From Planctomycetota bacterium (GTDB lineage Bacteria; Planctomycetota; UBA8742; UBA2392), in assembly GCA_016712285.1 (NCBI GenBank), contig JADJRK010000001.1, forward strand, positions 1,240,001-1,304,000: a stretch of DNA of 64,000 nucleotides, in the 5' to 3' direction. Below the pieces are notes generated by a model. That model had not been told where the DNA came from, made no database searches, and saw only the letters and a list, made by a program, of their open reading frames with translations. The stretch's first letter is position 1. Each line of letters begins with the position of its first letter. Shown here in pieces: positions 16,778 to 25,124 of the stretch. The translations under genes and the position numbers were made by a program.

Positions 16778-18241
16778 ATGACCAACGCGACCACAACTGA
16801 TTTCGAGCCTGTCATCGGCCTTGAGGTGCATTGCCAGCTCAAGACCCGCAGCAAGATGTTCTGCGCCTGCAAGGTACGCTTCGGCGCGCCAGCCAACTCG
16901 TTGACGTGCCCGGTGTGCCTGGGATTGCCCGGCGCGCTGCCGATGGTTAATCACCTTGCCGTTGAGTACGGAATACGCATTGGTTTGGCGCTGAACTGCC
17001 AGATTGCGCACCGCGTCAAGTTTGACCGCAAGAACTACTTCTACCCCGACCTGCCCAAGGGCTACCAGGTCAGCCAGTACGACGAGCCGCTGTGTTTTGA
17101 CGGCGAACTGCAATTGCCGATCAACGACGCAACCGGCAACCCCAAAGTGTGCCGTATCACGCGCGCGCACCTTGAAGAAGACGCGGGCAAGTCCATCCAC
17201 ATGGGGCACAGCACTCTGGTTGACCTGAACCGCGCCGGCACGCCACTGGTCGAGATCGTGGGCGGCCCCGACCTGCGCAGCCCCGAGGAGGCCTACGTCT
17301 ACCTGACCACCCTCAAGCGCAACCTCAGCTACCTAGGCATCAGCGACCTGAGCATGGAAAAGGGCAGTTTGAGATGCGACGCCAACATTTCGATTCGGCC
17401 CCGCGGCCAGGAAAAGTTCGGCGTGCGCAGCGAAGTGAAGAACCTGAACAGCTTTCGCGCCGTGCGCGCCGCCCTTGAGTTCGAGATCAAGCGCCACACG
17501 CAAGTGCTCGAAAGCGGCGGCAAGCTGACGCAGGAAACACGCCTGTGGGACGAAGAGAAACTCGAAACCCGCAGCATGCGCAGTAAGGAAGAAGCCACGG
17601 ACTACAGATTCTTTCCTGAGCCTGACCTGGCCACCTTCGACGTGCCGCGCGAATGGGTCGAAAAGGTCCGCGCCACGCTGCCCGAAATGCCCGAAAAGCG
17701 CCTGCTGCGCTTCCTGCACGACTTCAAGCTCAACCAGCCGGACGCCGAGTTCCTGGTCGGCGAGAAGGCTTTGGCCGACTGGTACGAAGCCTTGCTGAAA
17801 CTCTACGACGAGCCGCGCAAGGTGGCGGCTTGGGTAGTCGGCGAGGTCAACCGCGAGTTGCAGGAGCGCCACGTCGGCATCGACGAGTTCAAGGTCAAGG
17901 CGACGCAGCTTGTGGAGCTGATCAAGCTGCTGGACACGGGCAAGCTGAACAACATCACCGCCAAAGAGGTCTTCAAGGCCATGGCCGAAACCGGCGAACC
18001 CGCACTCGCGGTTGCCAAGCGCCTCGGTCGCCTGATCGAACAGGACGAGGGCGAAGTGGATGCCGCCATCGCCGAAGTCATCGCCGAGTTCAAAGACAAA
18101 GCCGTCGCCGACTTCTTGAAGGGCGAAACCAAGGTGCTGGGGTTTCTGGTGGGCCAGGCTATGCGAAAGCTGAAAGGCAAAGCCAACCCCAAGGACATCG
18201 GCGCCAGGTTCGAGGCCCGGTTGTCTGAGCATCGGTCGTGA
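16778..18241 (+). CDS. gatB: Asp-tRNA(Asn)/Glu-tRNA(Gln) amidotransferase subunit B
   Basis: GatB is the kinase/transamidation subunit of GatCAB, which converts mischarged Glu-tRNA-Gln (and Asp-tRNA-Asn) into the amide form. The 487-residue product from the ATG at 16778 starts FEPVIGLEVHCQLKT and contains the zinc-type cysteines of MFCACKV...TCPVCLGLPGALP, the signature HLEEDAGKSIHM, and the C-terminal YqeY-like helical domain ending in the tail domain with GFLVGQAMRKLKGKANP. gatA and gatC are not in the window. Since AsnRS is encoded just upstream, the main role is likely Gln-tRNA formation; this is inference, because a GlnRS elsewhere cannot be excluded. Confidence 0.95.
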   Translation: MTNATTTDFEPVIGLEVHCQLKTRSKMFCACKVRFGAPANSLTCPVCLGLPGALPMVNHLAVEYGIRIGLALNCQIAHRVKFDRKNYFYPDLPKGYQVSQYDEPLCFDGELQLPINDATGNPKVCRITRAHLEEDAGKSIHMGHSTLVDLNRAGTPLVEIVGGPDLRSPEEAYVYLTTLKRNLSYLGISDLSMEKGSLRCDANISIRPRGQEKFGVRSEVKNLNSFRAVRAALEFEIKRHTQVLESGGKLTQETRLWDEEKLETRSMRSKEEATDYRFFPEPDLATFDVPREWVEKVRATLPEMPEKRLLRFLHDFKLNQPDAEFLVGEKALADWYEALLKLYDEPRKVAAWVVGEVNRELQERHVGIDEFKVKATQLVELIKLLDTGKLNNITAKEVFKAMAETGEPALAVAKRLGRLIEQDEGEVDAAIAEVIAEFKDKAVADFLKGETKVLGFLVGQAMRKLKGKANPKDIGARFEARLSEHRS

Positions 18242-18261
18242 CCCGACCTGACAGGCCACCC

Positions 18262-18678
18262 ATGTACCACGACCTACCGAAACTCAGCCACGCGATTGTC
18301 GCCCTGATCCATGACGGCGACGAAATGCTGCTGATTGAACGCTCGAAGACGGACACCTACCCGGGCTACTGGTCCGCGGTCACGGGCGCCATGGACGTCG
18401 GCGAAACCCAACAAGCCGCCTGCATTCGCGAGGCGCGCGAGGAAGTCGGCTTGCAGGTCAAGCCCGTGCGCAAGGTCTGGGAAAGCGTCACGCGGCGCGC
18501 GTCGTTCGTGTTGCACTGGTGGCAGTGCGACTTGGCGGGCCCCCGGGCTGTCGTGGCCGACCCCGCAGAAGTGGGCGACTACCGCTGGGTGCGCGAGGCC
18601 GACATCGCGAAATTCCAGCTGATGTTCAGCGACGCCCGCTGGTTCTACAGCGACATTTACCCGCGGGTGCGACGCTAG
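18262..18678 (+). CDS. Nudix hydrolase
   Basis: A 138-residue pyrophosphohydrolase with a perfect Nudix box GAMDVGETQQAACIREAREE followed by VGL (G-x5-E-x7-REUxEExGU). Such enzymes hydrolyse nucleoside diphosphate derivatives; the substrate cannot be inferred. The ATG at 18262 has AGG at good distance. A GTG at 18238 overlaps the gatB stop codon (GTGA) and would add eight residues, so translational coupling to gatB is possible. Tryptophan-rich segment VLHWWQCD lies in the C-terminal half. Confidence 0.88.
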   Translation: MYHDLPKLSHAIVALIHDGDEMLLIERSKTDTYPGYWSAVTGAMDVGETQQAACIREAREEVGLQVKPVRKVWESVTRRASFVLHWWQCDLAGPRAVVADPAEVGDYRWVREADIAKFQLMFSDARWFYSDIYPRVRR

Positions 18679-18710
18679 CGCCACGGCCGAGACTGCACTA
18701 ACCTGCCTGC

Positions 18711-19448
18711 ATGCACGCATTGCTTGCCCTGACCCTTGCCCACGCCCGCGACGTTGCCCGTCGGCCGTCCACGTTAATTCTGGCGGCCGTGGGCGCGGTG
18801 CTTGTGCTGTCTCTGCGCTGGTTTTCGGCATTTGGCCTTGGCTATGAAGTCGTGCAGCTTGTGGAACTCGGCGTGTACACGATCGGCATGCTGGGCGCCG
18901 TGGCCGTGGTGCTGTTCTGGCTGCCCCGTGAAGACGAGACCGACGACCCGGAGTTGCTGCTGCTGACCCGTCCAGTCTCGCCGTGGGTGCTGGCCAGCGG
19001 CGCGTTTGCCGGGCGACTTGCCGTAGTTGCGCTGCTGTTCACCGGCTGGCTGCTGTGCATCGCGGCTGCGCTGCTGTGGTTCAAGCTGGAAGATGCACAG
19101 CTCTTTGGCTATCGCGGCGCCGATTCTGTTGCCTCTGAGGCACTCAAGGCGCTGGGGCCACTATTCGGCCAGTTCATGGCCACGGGCGTGCTGCTTGCGG
19201 TCGCACAGCCGATTGCGCGCGCGCGCAAGCCCGCGTTGCTTGCGGCGGGCGTACTGGCGCTGTATGTGCTCGGATACGCGGTTGCATTGCCGATCTTGCC
19301 TGACCTGGCACGGCAGGATGTCACAGGCTCGCTGTGGGGCATGCCGGACAGCAGTATTTCGCCTTGGCAGATTGTTCATGCTTGTGCATGGTGTGCGGTC
19401 GGGATAGCCTTGGACAGCGGTGTGTTGAGGCTGCGGTCAGTGTCATAA
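18711..19448 (+). CDS. ABC-2-type membrane protein (permease-like)
   Basis: A 245-residue integral membrane protein with six hydrophobic segments: about residues 22-45, 55-75, 92-120, 145-165, 172-195 and 215-235. The segment FWLPREDETDDPELLLLTRPVSPWVLASGAFAGR between helices 2 and 3 is the pattern seen in ABC-2 transporter permeases, where RP(V/I)S..ELLLGK lies at the same point. No ATPase partner is adjacent, so it may work with an ATPase elsewhere. It begins 33 bp after the Nudix stop. Confidence 0.68.
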   Translation: MHALLALTLAHARDVARRPSTLILAAVGAVLVLSLRWFSAFGLGYEVVQLVELGVYTIGMLGAVAVVLFWLPREDETDDPELLLLTRPVSPWVLASGAFAGRLAVVALLFTGWLLCIAAALLWFKLEDAQLFGYRGADSVASEALKALGPLFGQFMATGVLLAVAQPIARARKPALLAAGVLALYVLGYAVALPILPDLARQDVTGSLWGMPDSSISPWQIVHACAWCAVGIALDSGVLRLRSVS

Positions 19449-19579
19449 ACCACAATCCCAACGCGGTTTGTATGTTGCTTGTGGGGCTGTGGTCGGCTGT
19501 ATAGACTGCAATGCGGACTATTCTGGTCTATATCGCTTAGTCTTTGAATTTTCACGTCCGGGTTGCCCGGGGGTTTGTC

Positions 19580-20305
19580 TTGCGTTACGCAATTTTTGGC
19601 GACATCCACGGCAACCTCGAGGCTCTCGAGAAGGTGCTCGGTCTTTGCAAAGACCAGGGCGTTGACCGCTACTTGTGCCTGGGTGACATCGTCGGCTACG
19701 GCGCAAACCCCGACGAATGCTGCGATCGCGTGCGAGAGATGGGCTGCCCCACCGTCGCCGGCAACCACGACTGGGCAGTGTGCGGCAAACTCAGCATTGA
19801 GTTCTTCAACACCTACGCCAAGCAGGCGGTGTACTGGACGCGCGACAACCTCAAAGAAGCAAACATGCAGTTCCTGCGCGAGCTGCCGCTGGTACAGGAG
19901 ATTGACGAGAACATCACGCTCGTGCACGGCAGCCTGAACTTCCCTGACCTGTTCGACTACATCCAGACCAGCCAGGACGCGCGCCTGAGCCTTGAGAAGC
20001 TGCGCACCCGCGTCTGCTTCCTCGGCCACAGCCATGTGCCCGTGACGTTCTTTTCGGGGCCCATGGTCAGCTACTCGATGAGCTACGAGATCAACCTCAA
20101 GGGTTTCGAAAAAGCGCTGGTCAACGTCGGCAGCGTGGGACAGCCGCGCGACGAAAACCCCAAGAGCTGCTTTGCCATCTACGACAGCGACAAAGAACTC
20201 GTGAAGATCACGCGCATTGAGTACGACATCGAAACTGCCGGCCGCAAAATCCTCGACGCCGGCCTGCCCGAAATCCTTGCGGAACGCCTGAAGTTCGGCC
20301 GCTAA
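19580..20305 (+). CDS. Metallophosphoesterase (YfcE/Ap4A-phosphatase-like)
   Basis: A 241-residue calcineurin-like phosphoesterase. All metal-binding motifs are visible in order: RYAIFGDIHGNLEAL (DxH), LCLGDIVGYGANPDEC (GDxxGxG), VAGNHDWAV (GNHD), LVHGSL, and CFLGHSHVPV (GHxH). The product probably hydrolyses phosphomonoesters or phosphodiesters; the DIVGYG motif is shared with diadenosine tetraphosphatase-like and YfcE-like members. The TTG at 19580 is preferred because it starts directly before the first strand and GGGGG lies 7 bases upstream. A second TTG at 19544 would add 12 residues. Convergent with the MoxR gene. Confidence 0.87.
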   Translation: MRYAIFGDIHGNLEALEKVLGLCKDQGVDRYLCLGDIVGYGANPDECCDRVREMGCPTVAGNHDWAVCGKLSIEFFNTYAKQAVYWTRDNLKEANMQFLRELPLVQEIDENITLVHGSLNFPDLFDYIQTSQDARLSLEKLRTRVCFLGHSHVPVTFFSGPMVSYSMSYEINLKGFEKALVNVGSVGQPRDENPKSCFAIYDSDKELVKITRIEYDIETAGRKILDAGLPEILAERLKFGR

Positions 20306-20328
20306 CGCCCCGACAACTGCGCGACTAC

Positions 20329-20348
20329 CCCGTGCGCTCACGCACGGG
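20329..20348. terminator. Hairpin between convergent metallophosphoesterase and moxR
   Basis: A perfect 8-bp stem CCCGTGCG / CGCACGGG with a CTCA loop lies in the 63-bp gap between stops at 20305 and 20369. There is no T-tract, so intrinsic termination is uncertain, but placement between convergent genes supports a 3'-end role. Confidence 0.5.
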
Positions 20349-20368
20349 CAGACGTATGCCACGATTCT

Positions 20369-21472
20369 TCAGCTTGAAAACGCCTTCTTGGCGCGCTCGC
20401 CCAGCAGCCATTTCCGGATGCCGCCCAGCCAGTTCTTGCGCTGGCGCACCTCTTCGTGCTGGGTGTCCCATGCGGGCCTTTGCACCTGCTTGATCAAGTC
20501 GCGCACAAGGTCACGGCTTGTGACGCTGTCGGCTTCGGCGTGGAAATTGGTGAGTACCCGGTGATGCAGCGCCGGCAGCGCGATGGCGCGAATGTCTTCG
20601 GGGTAGGCCTCGTCGCGGCCATCCAGGGCTGCGCGTGCCTTGGCGCCCAGAATCAGCGACTGCGTGGCGCGCGGGCTGCCGCCGCAATCCACCATGTCTT
20701 TGACCAGCGCGCTGAACGTGCTTGCCGGGCGCGTTGAGCGCACAACGTCGATCGCGTACTTGATGCATTCGTCGCGCATGTTGATGCGCCGCACCACGCC
20801 AAGCATGCGAACGACTTTTTCTGCGCTCAGGACGGTGTTCACCGACTGCTCAGGCCGCGACGTGGTCTGCAACAGCATTTCCATCTCGTCGAACTGGGTC
20901 GGGTAGTCCACCAGCACGGTGAACATGAAGCGGTCCAGCGCCGCCGCCGGCAGCAGGTACGTGCCCTCTTGCTCAATCGGGTTCTGGGTGGCCATCACGA
21001 AGTACGGCTGCGGCAGGTCGTAGCGGTGGCCGGCGACCGTGACGGCATACTCTTCCATGGCTTCCAGCAGGGCGGCCTGCGTCTTGGGCGGCGTGCGGTT
21101 GATTTCATCGGCGAGCACAAAGTTGGCAAAGATCGGCCCGCCAAGAAACTGAAACGCGCGCTCGTCGCCGTCGCCGACCAGCACGTCGCTGCCCGTGATG
21201 TCGCTGGGCATCAGGTCGGGCGTAAACTGAATGCGGTTGAACTTCATGCCCATGATCTGGGCCAGCGTGCGAATCAGCAGCGTCTTGGCCAAACCGGGCA
21301 CGCCCAGCAGCAGCACGTGTCCGCCGGCAAAGAACGCCGTCAGCACCTGCTCAACGACATCGTCCTGGCCGACAATGCGCTTGGCCAGCTCATGGCGTAT
21401 CGCCGCATGGGCGTCGCCAAGCTCTTTGAGTACACGATAGTCGTCGCCCGATAGGGCTGGTTGTTCCTGCAT
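20369..21472 (-). CDS. moxR: MoxR-family AAA+ ATPase
   Basis: A 367-residue cytoplasmic AAA+ ATPase. Walker A is GVPGLAKT, Walker B is VLADEINRTPPKTQAALLEAMEE, with sensor segment VMATQNPIEQEGTYLLPAAALDRFMF characteristic of MoxR. The C-terminal lid domain contains SPRATQSLILGAKARAALDGRDEAYPEDI. MoxR proteins act as chaperones for VWA-domain proteins and cofactor insertion. Two secreted VWA proteins are encoded immediately on the other side of a 422-bp spacer, and a membrane VWA protein at 12.1-14.6 kb. The C-terminal extension after HRVLTNFHAEADSV is longer than in minimal MoxR. Confidence 0.93.
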   Translation of the reverse strand: MQEQPALSGDDYRVLKELGDAHAAIRHELAKRIVGQDDVVEQVLTAFFAGGHVLLLGVPGLAKTLLIRTLAQIMGMKFNRIQFTPDLMPSDITGSDVLVGDGDERAFQFLGGPIFANFVLADEINRTPPKTQAALLEAMEEYAVTVAGHRYDLPQPYFVMATQNPIEQEGTYLLPAAALDRFMFTVLVDYPTQFDEMEMLLQTTSRPEQSVNTVLSAEKVVRMLGVVRRINMRDECIKYAIDVVRSTRPASTFSALVKDMVDCGGSPRATQSLILGAKARAALDGRDEAYPEDIRAIALPALHHRVLTNFHAEADSVTSRDLVRDLIKQVQRPAWDTQHEEVRQRKNWLGGIRKWLLGERAKKAFSS

Positions 21473-21894
21473 GCGGGCCTCATTATGGAAACGAAGTGCG
21501 CCACGTAAAGCGGAACCAATTCCGGCATTGCATCAGTTTGAACTTCGAACTGCTGTGCCGCCAAGATGCCAAGTACCGCCAAGGACAGCATTCACTTGGC
21601 ATTCTTGGCCCCTTGGCGGCAAATTGCATCGGGCCGGGCATGCGCCCGAGTGAACCAACGACCCGCCCGTCCGTTTTCACATGGTGAACCAGTCTGTCCT
21701 GGCAGCATCCGCACCGTTCGGCACGGGACTTGGTGCATTCCCCGTGGGCCGGTTGGAGAACGCTGAAACCGCATTTCCGATACCCGGAATGCACGCTTCA
21801 GGCAGTTTTCTGTTACCGCCCGGTAGCGCTGGCGATTGCAGGATGTCGGAATAGACTGGTCGTCCCCTGCTTTGACGGTGCCCGGAGGAGTCTT
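21473..21894. other. 422-bp spacer between divergent moxR and secreted VWA genes
   Basis: No open frame here looks like a gene; those overlapping it are short or are upstream extensions of the VWA frame. It contains the inverted repeat at 21556-21621 and must hold the two divergent promoters. A plausible moxR promoter on the minus strand is TTTACG (21509-21504), 16-bp spacer, CATAAT (21487-21482), only nine bases from the moxR ATG. I see no clear promoter for the VWA side. Confidence 0.5.
21556..21621. repeat. Imperfect inverted repeat with CCAAG/CTTGG modules
   Basis: The left arm begins TGCCGCCAAG (21556-21565) and the right arm ends CTTGGCGGCA (21612-21621), a perfect 10-bp terminal match. 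Inside, further CCAAG motifs (GCCAAG, CGCCAAGG) pair with TTGGC motifs (CACTTGGCATTCTTGGCC), so most of the 66 bp can fold back. It resembles CTTGGCG-type intergenic palindromes dispersed in many bacterial chromosomes. Whether it is repeated elsewhere in this genome cannot be seen. Confidence 0.65.
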
Positions 21895-23595
21895 ATGCGC
21901 ACACACACTGCCCGGCTTCGCGCGCTTTCGATCACGCTGCCCTTGCTCTTGCTCACGGTGTTCGCGCTGCTGCTGGCAAGCCCCGCCGCGTCCGTGCACG
22001 CCCAGGAAGAGTTCAAGACGCTCAAGAAAGACTATGAAACGGCGCGCAAAGACGGCTCGCGCACGCAAATGGGCCGAATCGCAGCCAAGATGGGCGACAC
22101 GAATGACCCTGACGCGGCCAAGTTCCTGTTGAAAGAGCTGGACGAAGACCAGAAAGCCCGCGCGCGGAAAAAGGCCGGCCTGCCAGGCGAAGTTCGCGAC
22201 GAAATCATCAAGGCGTTGGCCAAGTTCACCGACGAGAAAAGCGTCGAGATGATCGGTTCCGCCTGCCTGGCCCTGAAATCAGACAAAGACGCGTCGCTGG
22301 CCCTCGACCAGTTCGACTTCTTCATGGCGCTGGCCAGCATGAAGAACAGCCCGCCCGCCGAAAAAGCAGTACGCGCGGCCATTGCTGACGCCAAGAACGC
22401 GTTCATCAAGGTGGCTGCGATCGAGGCCGTGCGCCAGGCCAAGGCCAAGCAGTACACACAGGACGTGGCGAACGTGCTCGCCGAAGAAAACGAAGCCTGG
22501 CACAAAACGTGGCTGATCGTCCCGATCAACGTGTTCGCCTGCCTGCAGGAACTGGTTGAGCCCGAAGAAAAGGAAATGGCGATCAAGGTGGTCGAGGCCA
22601 CGATCGCCTGGCAGGAACGCACCACCTGTGCCGACGAGCGCGTGCGCTTCTTTGGCGGCAACATGCTCTGGAAGCTCACCGGCGAAGAAGCCGACATGTC
22701 CAGCACCTACTATTGGAAGTGGTGGGTGCAGCAGATGAAAACCGTGGGCAACATCGACGCCGCCAACAAGCCTGAGGCCAAGCGCAGCAAGACCGTGGCC
22801 AGCCCGCCCGTGTTTGACACGCAGCCCGTGGGCAAGCGCTTCGTGTTCGTGATTGACGTGTCCGACAGCATGAAACTGCCGCTGAAGATCACGCTTGAAG
22901 AAATCGAGAAGCGCAAGAAAGACCGCGGCCCGGTATCGGGCAGACGCAAGAAAGACAAAGAAGCGGGCGACGGCGAGAAAGAGCCCGAAGACAACAACCC
23001 GCTGCGCAAGCTGCCCTGGGAAGATATCGGCACCAAGATGGACCTTGCCCGCGAAGAGCTTTCGCGCTCGATCAAGGATTTCGCCGGCGACCGGTACTTC
23101 GCGGTCATCATCTACAGCACCGAGCACACGCTTTACACTGAAGGCTGGATCCAGGCCACGCAGGACAACTGCAACAAGTGGTCGCGCACCGTGCAGGAGT
23201 TGACCACCGACGCGATGACCAACATCCACGGCTCGTTGATGCGCGCCTTCCGCATGGGCGCAAAGGGCGACACCGAGACAGAGCATCCGGCCGTCGAAGC
23301 CGACTGCATCCTGAACGGCGCCGACTGCATCGTCTTCCTGACCGACGGCTGGGCAAGCTGGGATGACCAGAGCCAGGGCCGCACCAAGGACAAACGCAAC
23401 AACGTGGACAACAGCGTGGGCGACGGGCCGTTCATTTATGGCGAAGACATCTGGCCGGACGTGTTGCGCCACAACATCTTCCGCAAGGTCATCATCAACA
23501 CCGTCGGGATTGGCAACCACGACAAGGACCTGCTCAAGAACTTGGCCAAGCGCACCGGCGGCGTCTACGTTGACTGGGGTTTCCCCGAAAGTTAG
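21895..23595 (+). CDS. Secreted HEAT/VWA protein 1
   Basis: A 566-residue secreted protein starting at the ATG at 21895 with GGAGGAG four bases upstream; longer frames upstream lack a ribosome-binding site. A classical signal peptide ends at ASVHAQ (about residue 36). Residues 40-270 are helical and HEAT-like, including AKFLLKELDEDQ and IKVAAIEAVRQAKAKQ. Then a Trp-rich linker (YYWKWWVQQ) leads into a VWA domain with RFVFVIDVSDSMK (MIDAS D321-V-S-D-S325), a Thr region around TNIHGSLMRAF and CIVFLTDGWASW. The MIDAS is intact, so divalent metal and ligand binding are likely. A close paralogue follows 35 bp downstream and a third is at 49.3 kb. Role unknown. Confidence 0.85.
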   Translation: MRTHTARLRALSITLPLLLLTVFALLLASPAASVHAQEEFKTLKKDYETARKDGSRTQMGRIAAKMGDTNDPDAAKFLLKELDEDQKARARKKAGLPGEVRDEIIKALAKFTDEKSVEMIGSACLALKSDKDASLALDQFDFFMALASMKNSPPAEKAVRAAIADAKNAFIKVAAIEAVRQAKAKQYTQDVANVLAEENEAWHKTWLIVPINVFACLQELVEPEEKEMAIKVVEATIAWQERTTCADERVRFFGGNMLWKLTGEEADMSSTYYWKWWVQQMKTVGNIDAANKPEAKRSKTVASPPVFDTQPVGKRFVFVIDVSDSMKLPLKITLEEIEKRKKDRGPVSGRRKKDKEAGDGEKEPEDNNPLRKLPWEDIGTKMDLAREELSRSIKDFAGDRYFAVIIYSTEHTLYTEGWIQATQDNCNKWSRTVQELTTDAMTNIHGSLMRAFRMGAKGDTETEHPAVEADCILNGADCIVFLTDGWASWDDQSQGRTKDKRNNVDNSVGDGPFIYGEDIWPDVLRHNIFRKVIINTVGIGNHDKDLLKNLAKRTGGVYVDWGFPES

Positions 23596-23630
23596 GCCAC
23601 GTCCCCTCGTGGTATCGACAGGAAAACCAC

Positions 23631-25046
23631 ATGCCTCGAATCATGAGCCTGCTGTCGGCGGTTGCAGCCTTGCTGTGTACCGTTGCAGCCGTCAGTTTCA
23701 GCGCACAGGCGCCGCGCGGCGCCAAACCGCACGCAATCAACGACGTAGACCGCGGGCGCGCCTTCGACCACTTTGACCGCCTGCTGCCGCTGGCACTGGA
23801 CAGCGCCAACGAAGCCGCCGCCAAGCAGGTTCGCGACGCGCTAACCGAAGCGAAGTCGCCATGGCTCACGATCGCCGCGGTCGAAGCTGTCCGTCAAGCC
23901 GAAGTGGACAAGCCCGGCACCGGCAAGGTCTTTCTGCCTGAGGTGCTGGCACTGATGGGCGAAGAGCACGCCAAGCTGCACGAGGAAGAAATTGTGCTGG
24001 TCAACGTGATGGCGTGCCTGGGCGTGCTGGTCAAAGCCGACGACAAGGACAACGTTACAGCGGCCGTGCAGGCGCTCGTGGACTGGCAGAAACGCACGAA
24101 GAACGAGATTGTGCGCCTGCGCCACATGGCCGAGCGAGTGTTGTTCACCCTGACCGGCGAAGACTGCACGCTGCGCGAAGACACCGTGGCGTTCTGGGAG
24201 TGGTGGCTGAAGAATCAAGCCGCCAAGGTCGCGGAAAAAGCTCCCGAGAAAGCTCCTGAGAAAAAGAGCAAGACGGCCCCGGTAGTCTTTCGTGAGCCGA
24301 TTGTGGGCACACGCATCGTGTTCGTGATCGATGTGTCGGACAGCATGAAACACCCGATTGACCCCAAGGACATTGACCAGCTCAAGGCCAAGGCCCCCCA
24401 CCTGCCATGGGACAAGAAGCGCGAACCCACAGCACTTTGGCTGGCAACCCAGGAACTCGCCCACTCCATCTCGCAACTCAAGCCGGAAGACCCCAAGAAA
24501 GCCGGCGGCAAAGGCACCAAGCGCCCCAAGAACGACCCCGAACTGCGCTACTTCGCGATTGTCACCTACTCGAAGGACATCAAGCTCGTCACCGACGGCT
24601 GGGTCGAAGCCAGCGAAAAGAACTGCCGCGTCTGGTCGGATCACGCCCGCGACCTCGAAACTGAGACGTTGACGAACATCCACGGCGGCTTGATGCAGGC
24701 CTTTGGCCTGTCCGCGGCGCGCAGCAACACCAGCAGCCCCGAGCTTGACCGCGACTGCGTGCTGACCGGCGCGCACACCATCGTGTTCCTGACCGACGGC
24801 TACCCGACCTGGAGCGAAGACTCCAGCGACATGTCCGGCACCAACGAGTTCAAGCATGCCGTCGGCAACGGCGAGTACGTCAAGCGCGACAAGCTGATTG
24901 AGCTGGCTGTGCGGACCAACCGCTTTCGCAAGGTGATGATCAACACTGTCGGCATCGGCAGTCACGACAAGGAACTGATGAAGGCGCTCGCCAAGAACGC
25001 CGGCGGCGCTTACACAGACTGGTCCTGCAAGATCCTCTGGGAGTAA
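23631..25046 (+). CDS. Secreted HEAT/VWA protein 2
   Basis: A 471-residue paralogue of the preceding gene, in the same operon (35-bp gap, AGGA before the ATG). Signal peptide MPRIMSLLSAVAALLCTVAAVSFSA, shorter helical domain with TIAAVEAVRQAEVDK matching KVAAIEAVRQAKAKQ of protein 1, the linker EWWLKNQAAK, and a Lys/Glu/Pro stretch (KAPEKAPEKKSK). The VWA domain has RIVFVIDVSDSMKHPID (D234-V-S-D-S238), TLTNIHGGLMQAFGLS and TIVFLTDGYPTWSED. The C-terminus ends VGIGSHDKELMKALAKNAGGAYTDW, almost the same as protein 1. A strong terminator follows. Secreted, function unknown. Confidence 0.85.
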   Translation: MPRIMSLLSAVAALLCTVAAVSFSAQAPRGAKPHAINDVDRGRAFDHFDRLLPLALDSANEAAAKQVRDALTEAKSPWLTIAAVEAVRQAEVDKPGTGKVFLPEVLALMGEEHAKLHEEEIVLVNVMACLGVLVKADDKDNVTAAVQALVDWQKRTKNEIVRLRHMAERVLFTLTGEDCTLREDTVAFWEWWLKNQAAKVAEKAPEKAPEKKSKTAPVVFREPIVGTRIVFVIDVSDSMKHPIDPKDIDQLKAKAPHLPWDKKREPTALWLATQELAHSISQLKPEDPKKAGGKGTKRPKNDPELRYFAIVTYSKDIKLVTDGWVEASEKNCRVWSDHARDLETETLTNIHGGLMQAFGLSAARSNTSSPELDRDCVLTGAHTIVFLTDGYPTWSEDSSDMSGTNEFKHAVGNGEYVKRDKLIELAVRTNRFRKVMINTVGIGSHDKELMKALAKNAGGAYTDWSCKILWE

Positions 25047-25060
25047 ACCAGACCCAGCCC

Positions 25061-25095
25061 GCGTCGGCACCCCCCCCGGGTGCCGACGCTTGTTT
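25061..25095 (+). terminator. Rho-independent terminator after the VWA pair
   Basis: A 12-bp perfect stem GCGTCGGCACCC / GGGTGCCGACGC with a CCCCC loop, followed by TTGTTT. It ends the two-gene VWA operon 15 bp after the stop and before queC. Confidence 0.82.
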
Positions 25096-25124
25096 GCCAG
25101 CCGGCTTCGCGCTATCCAATTGCC

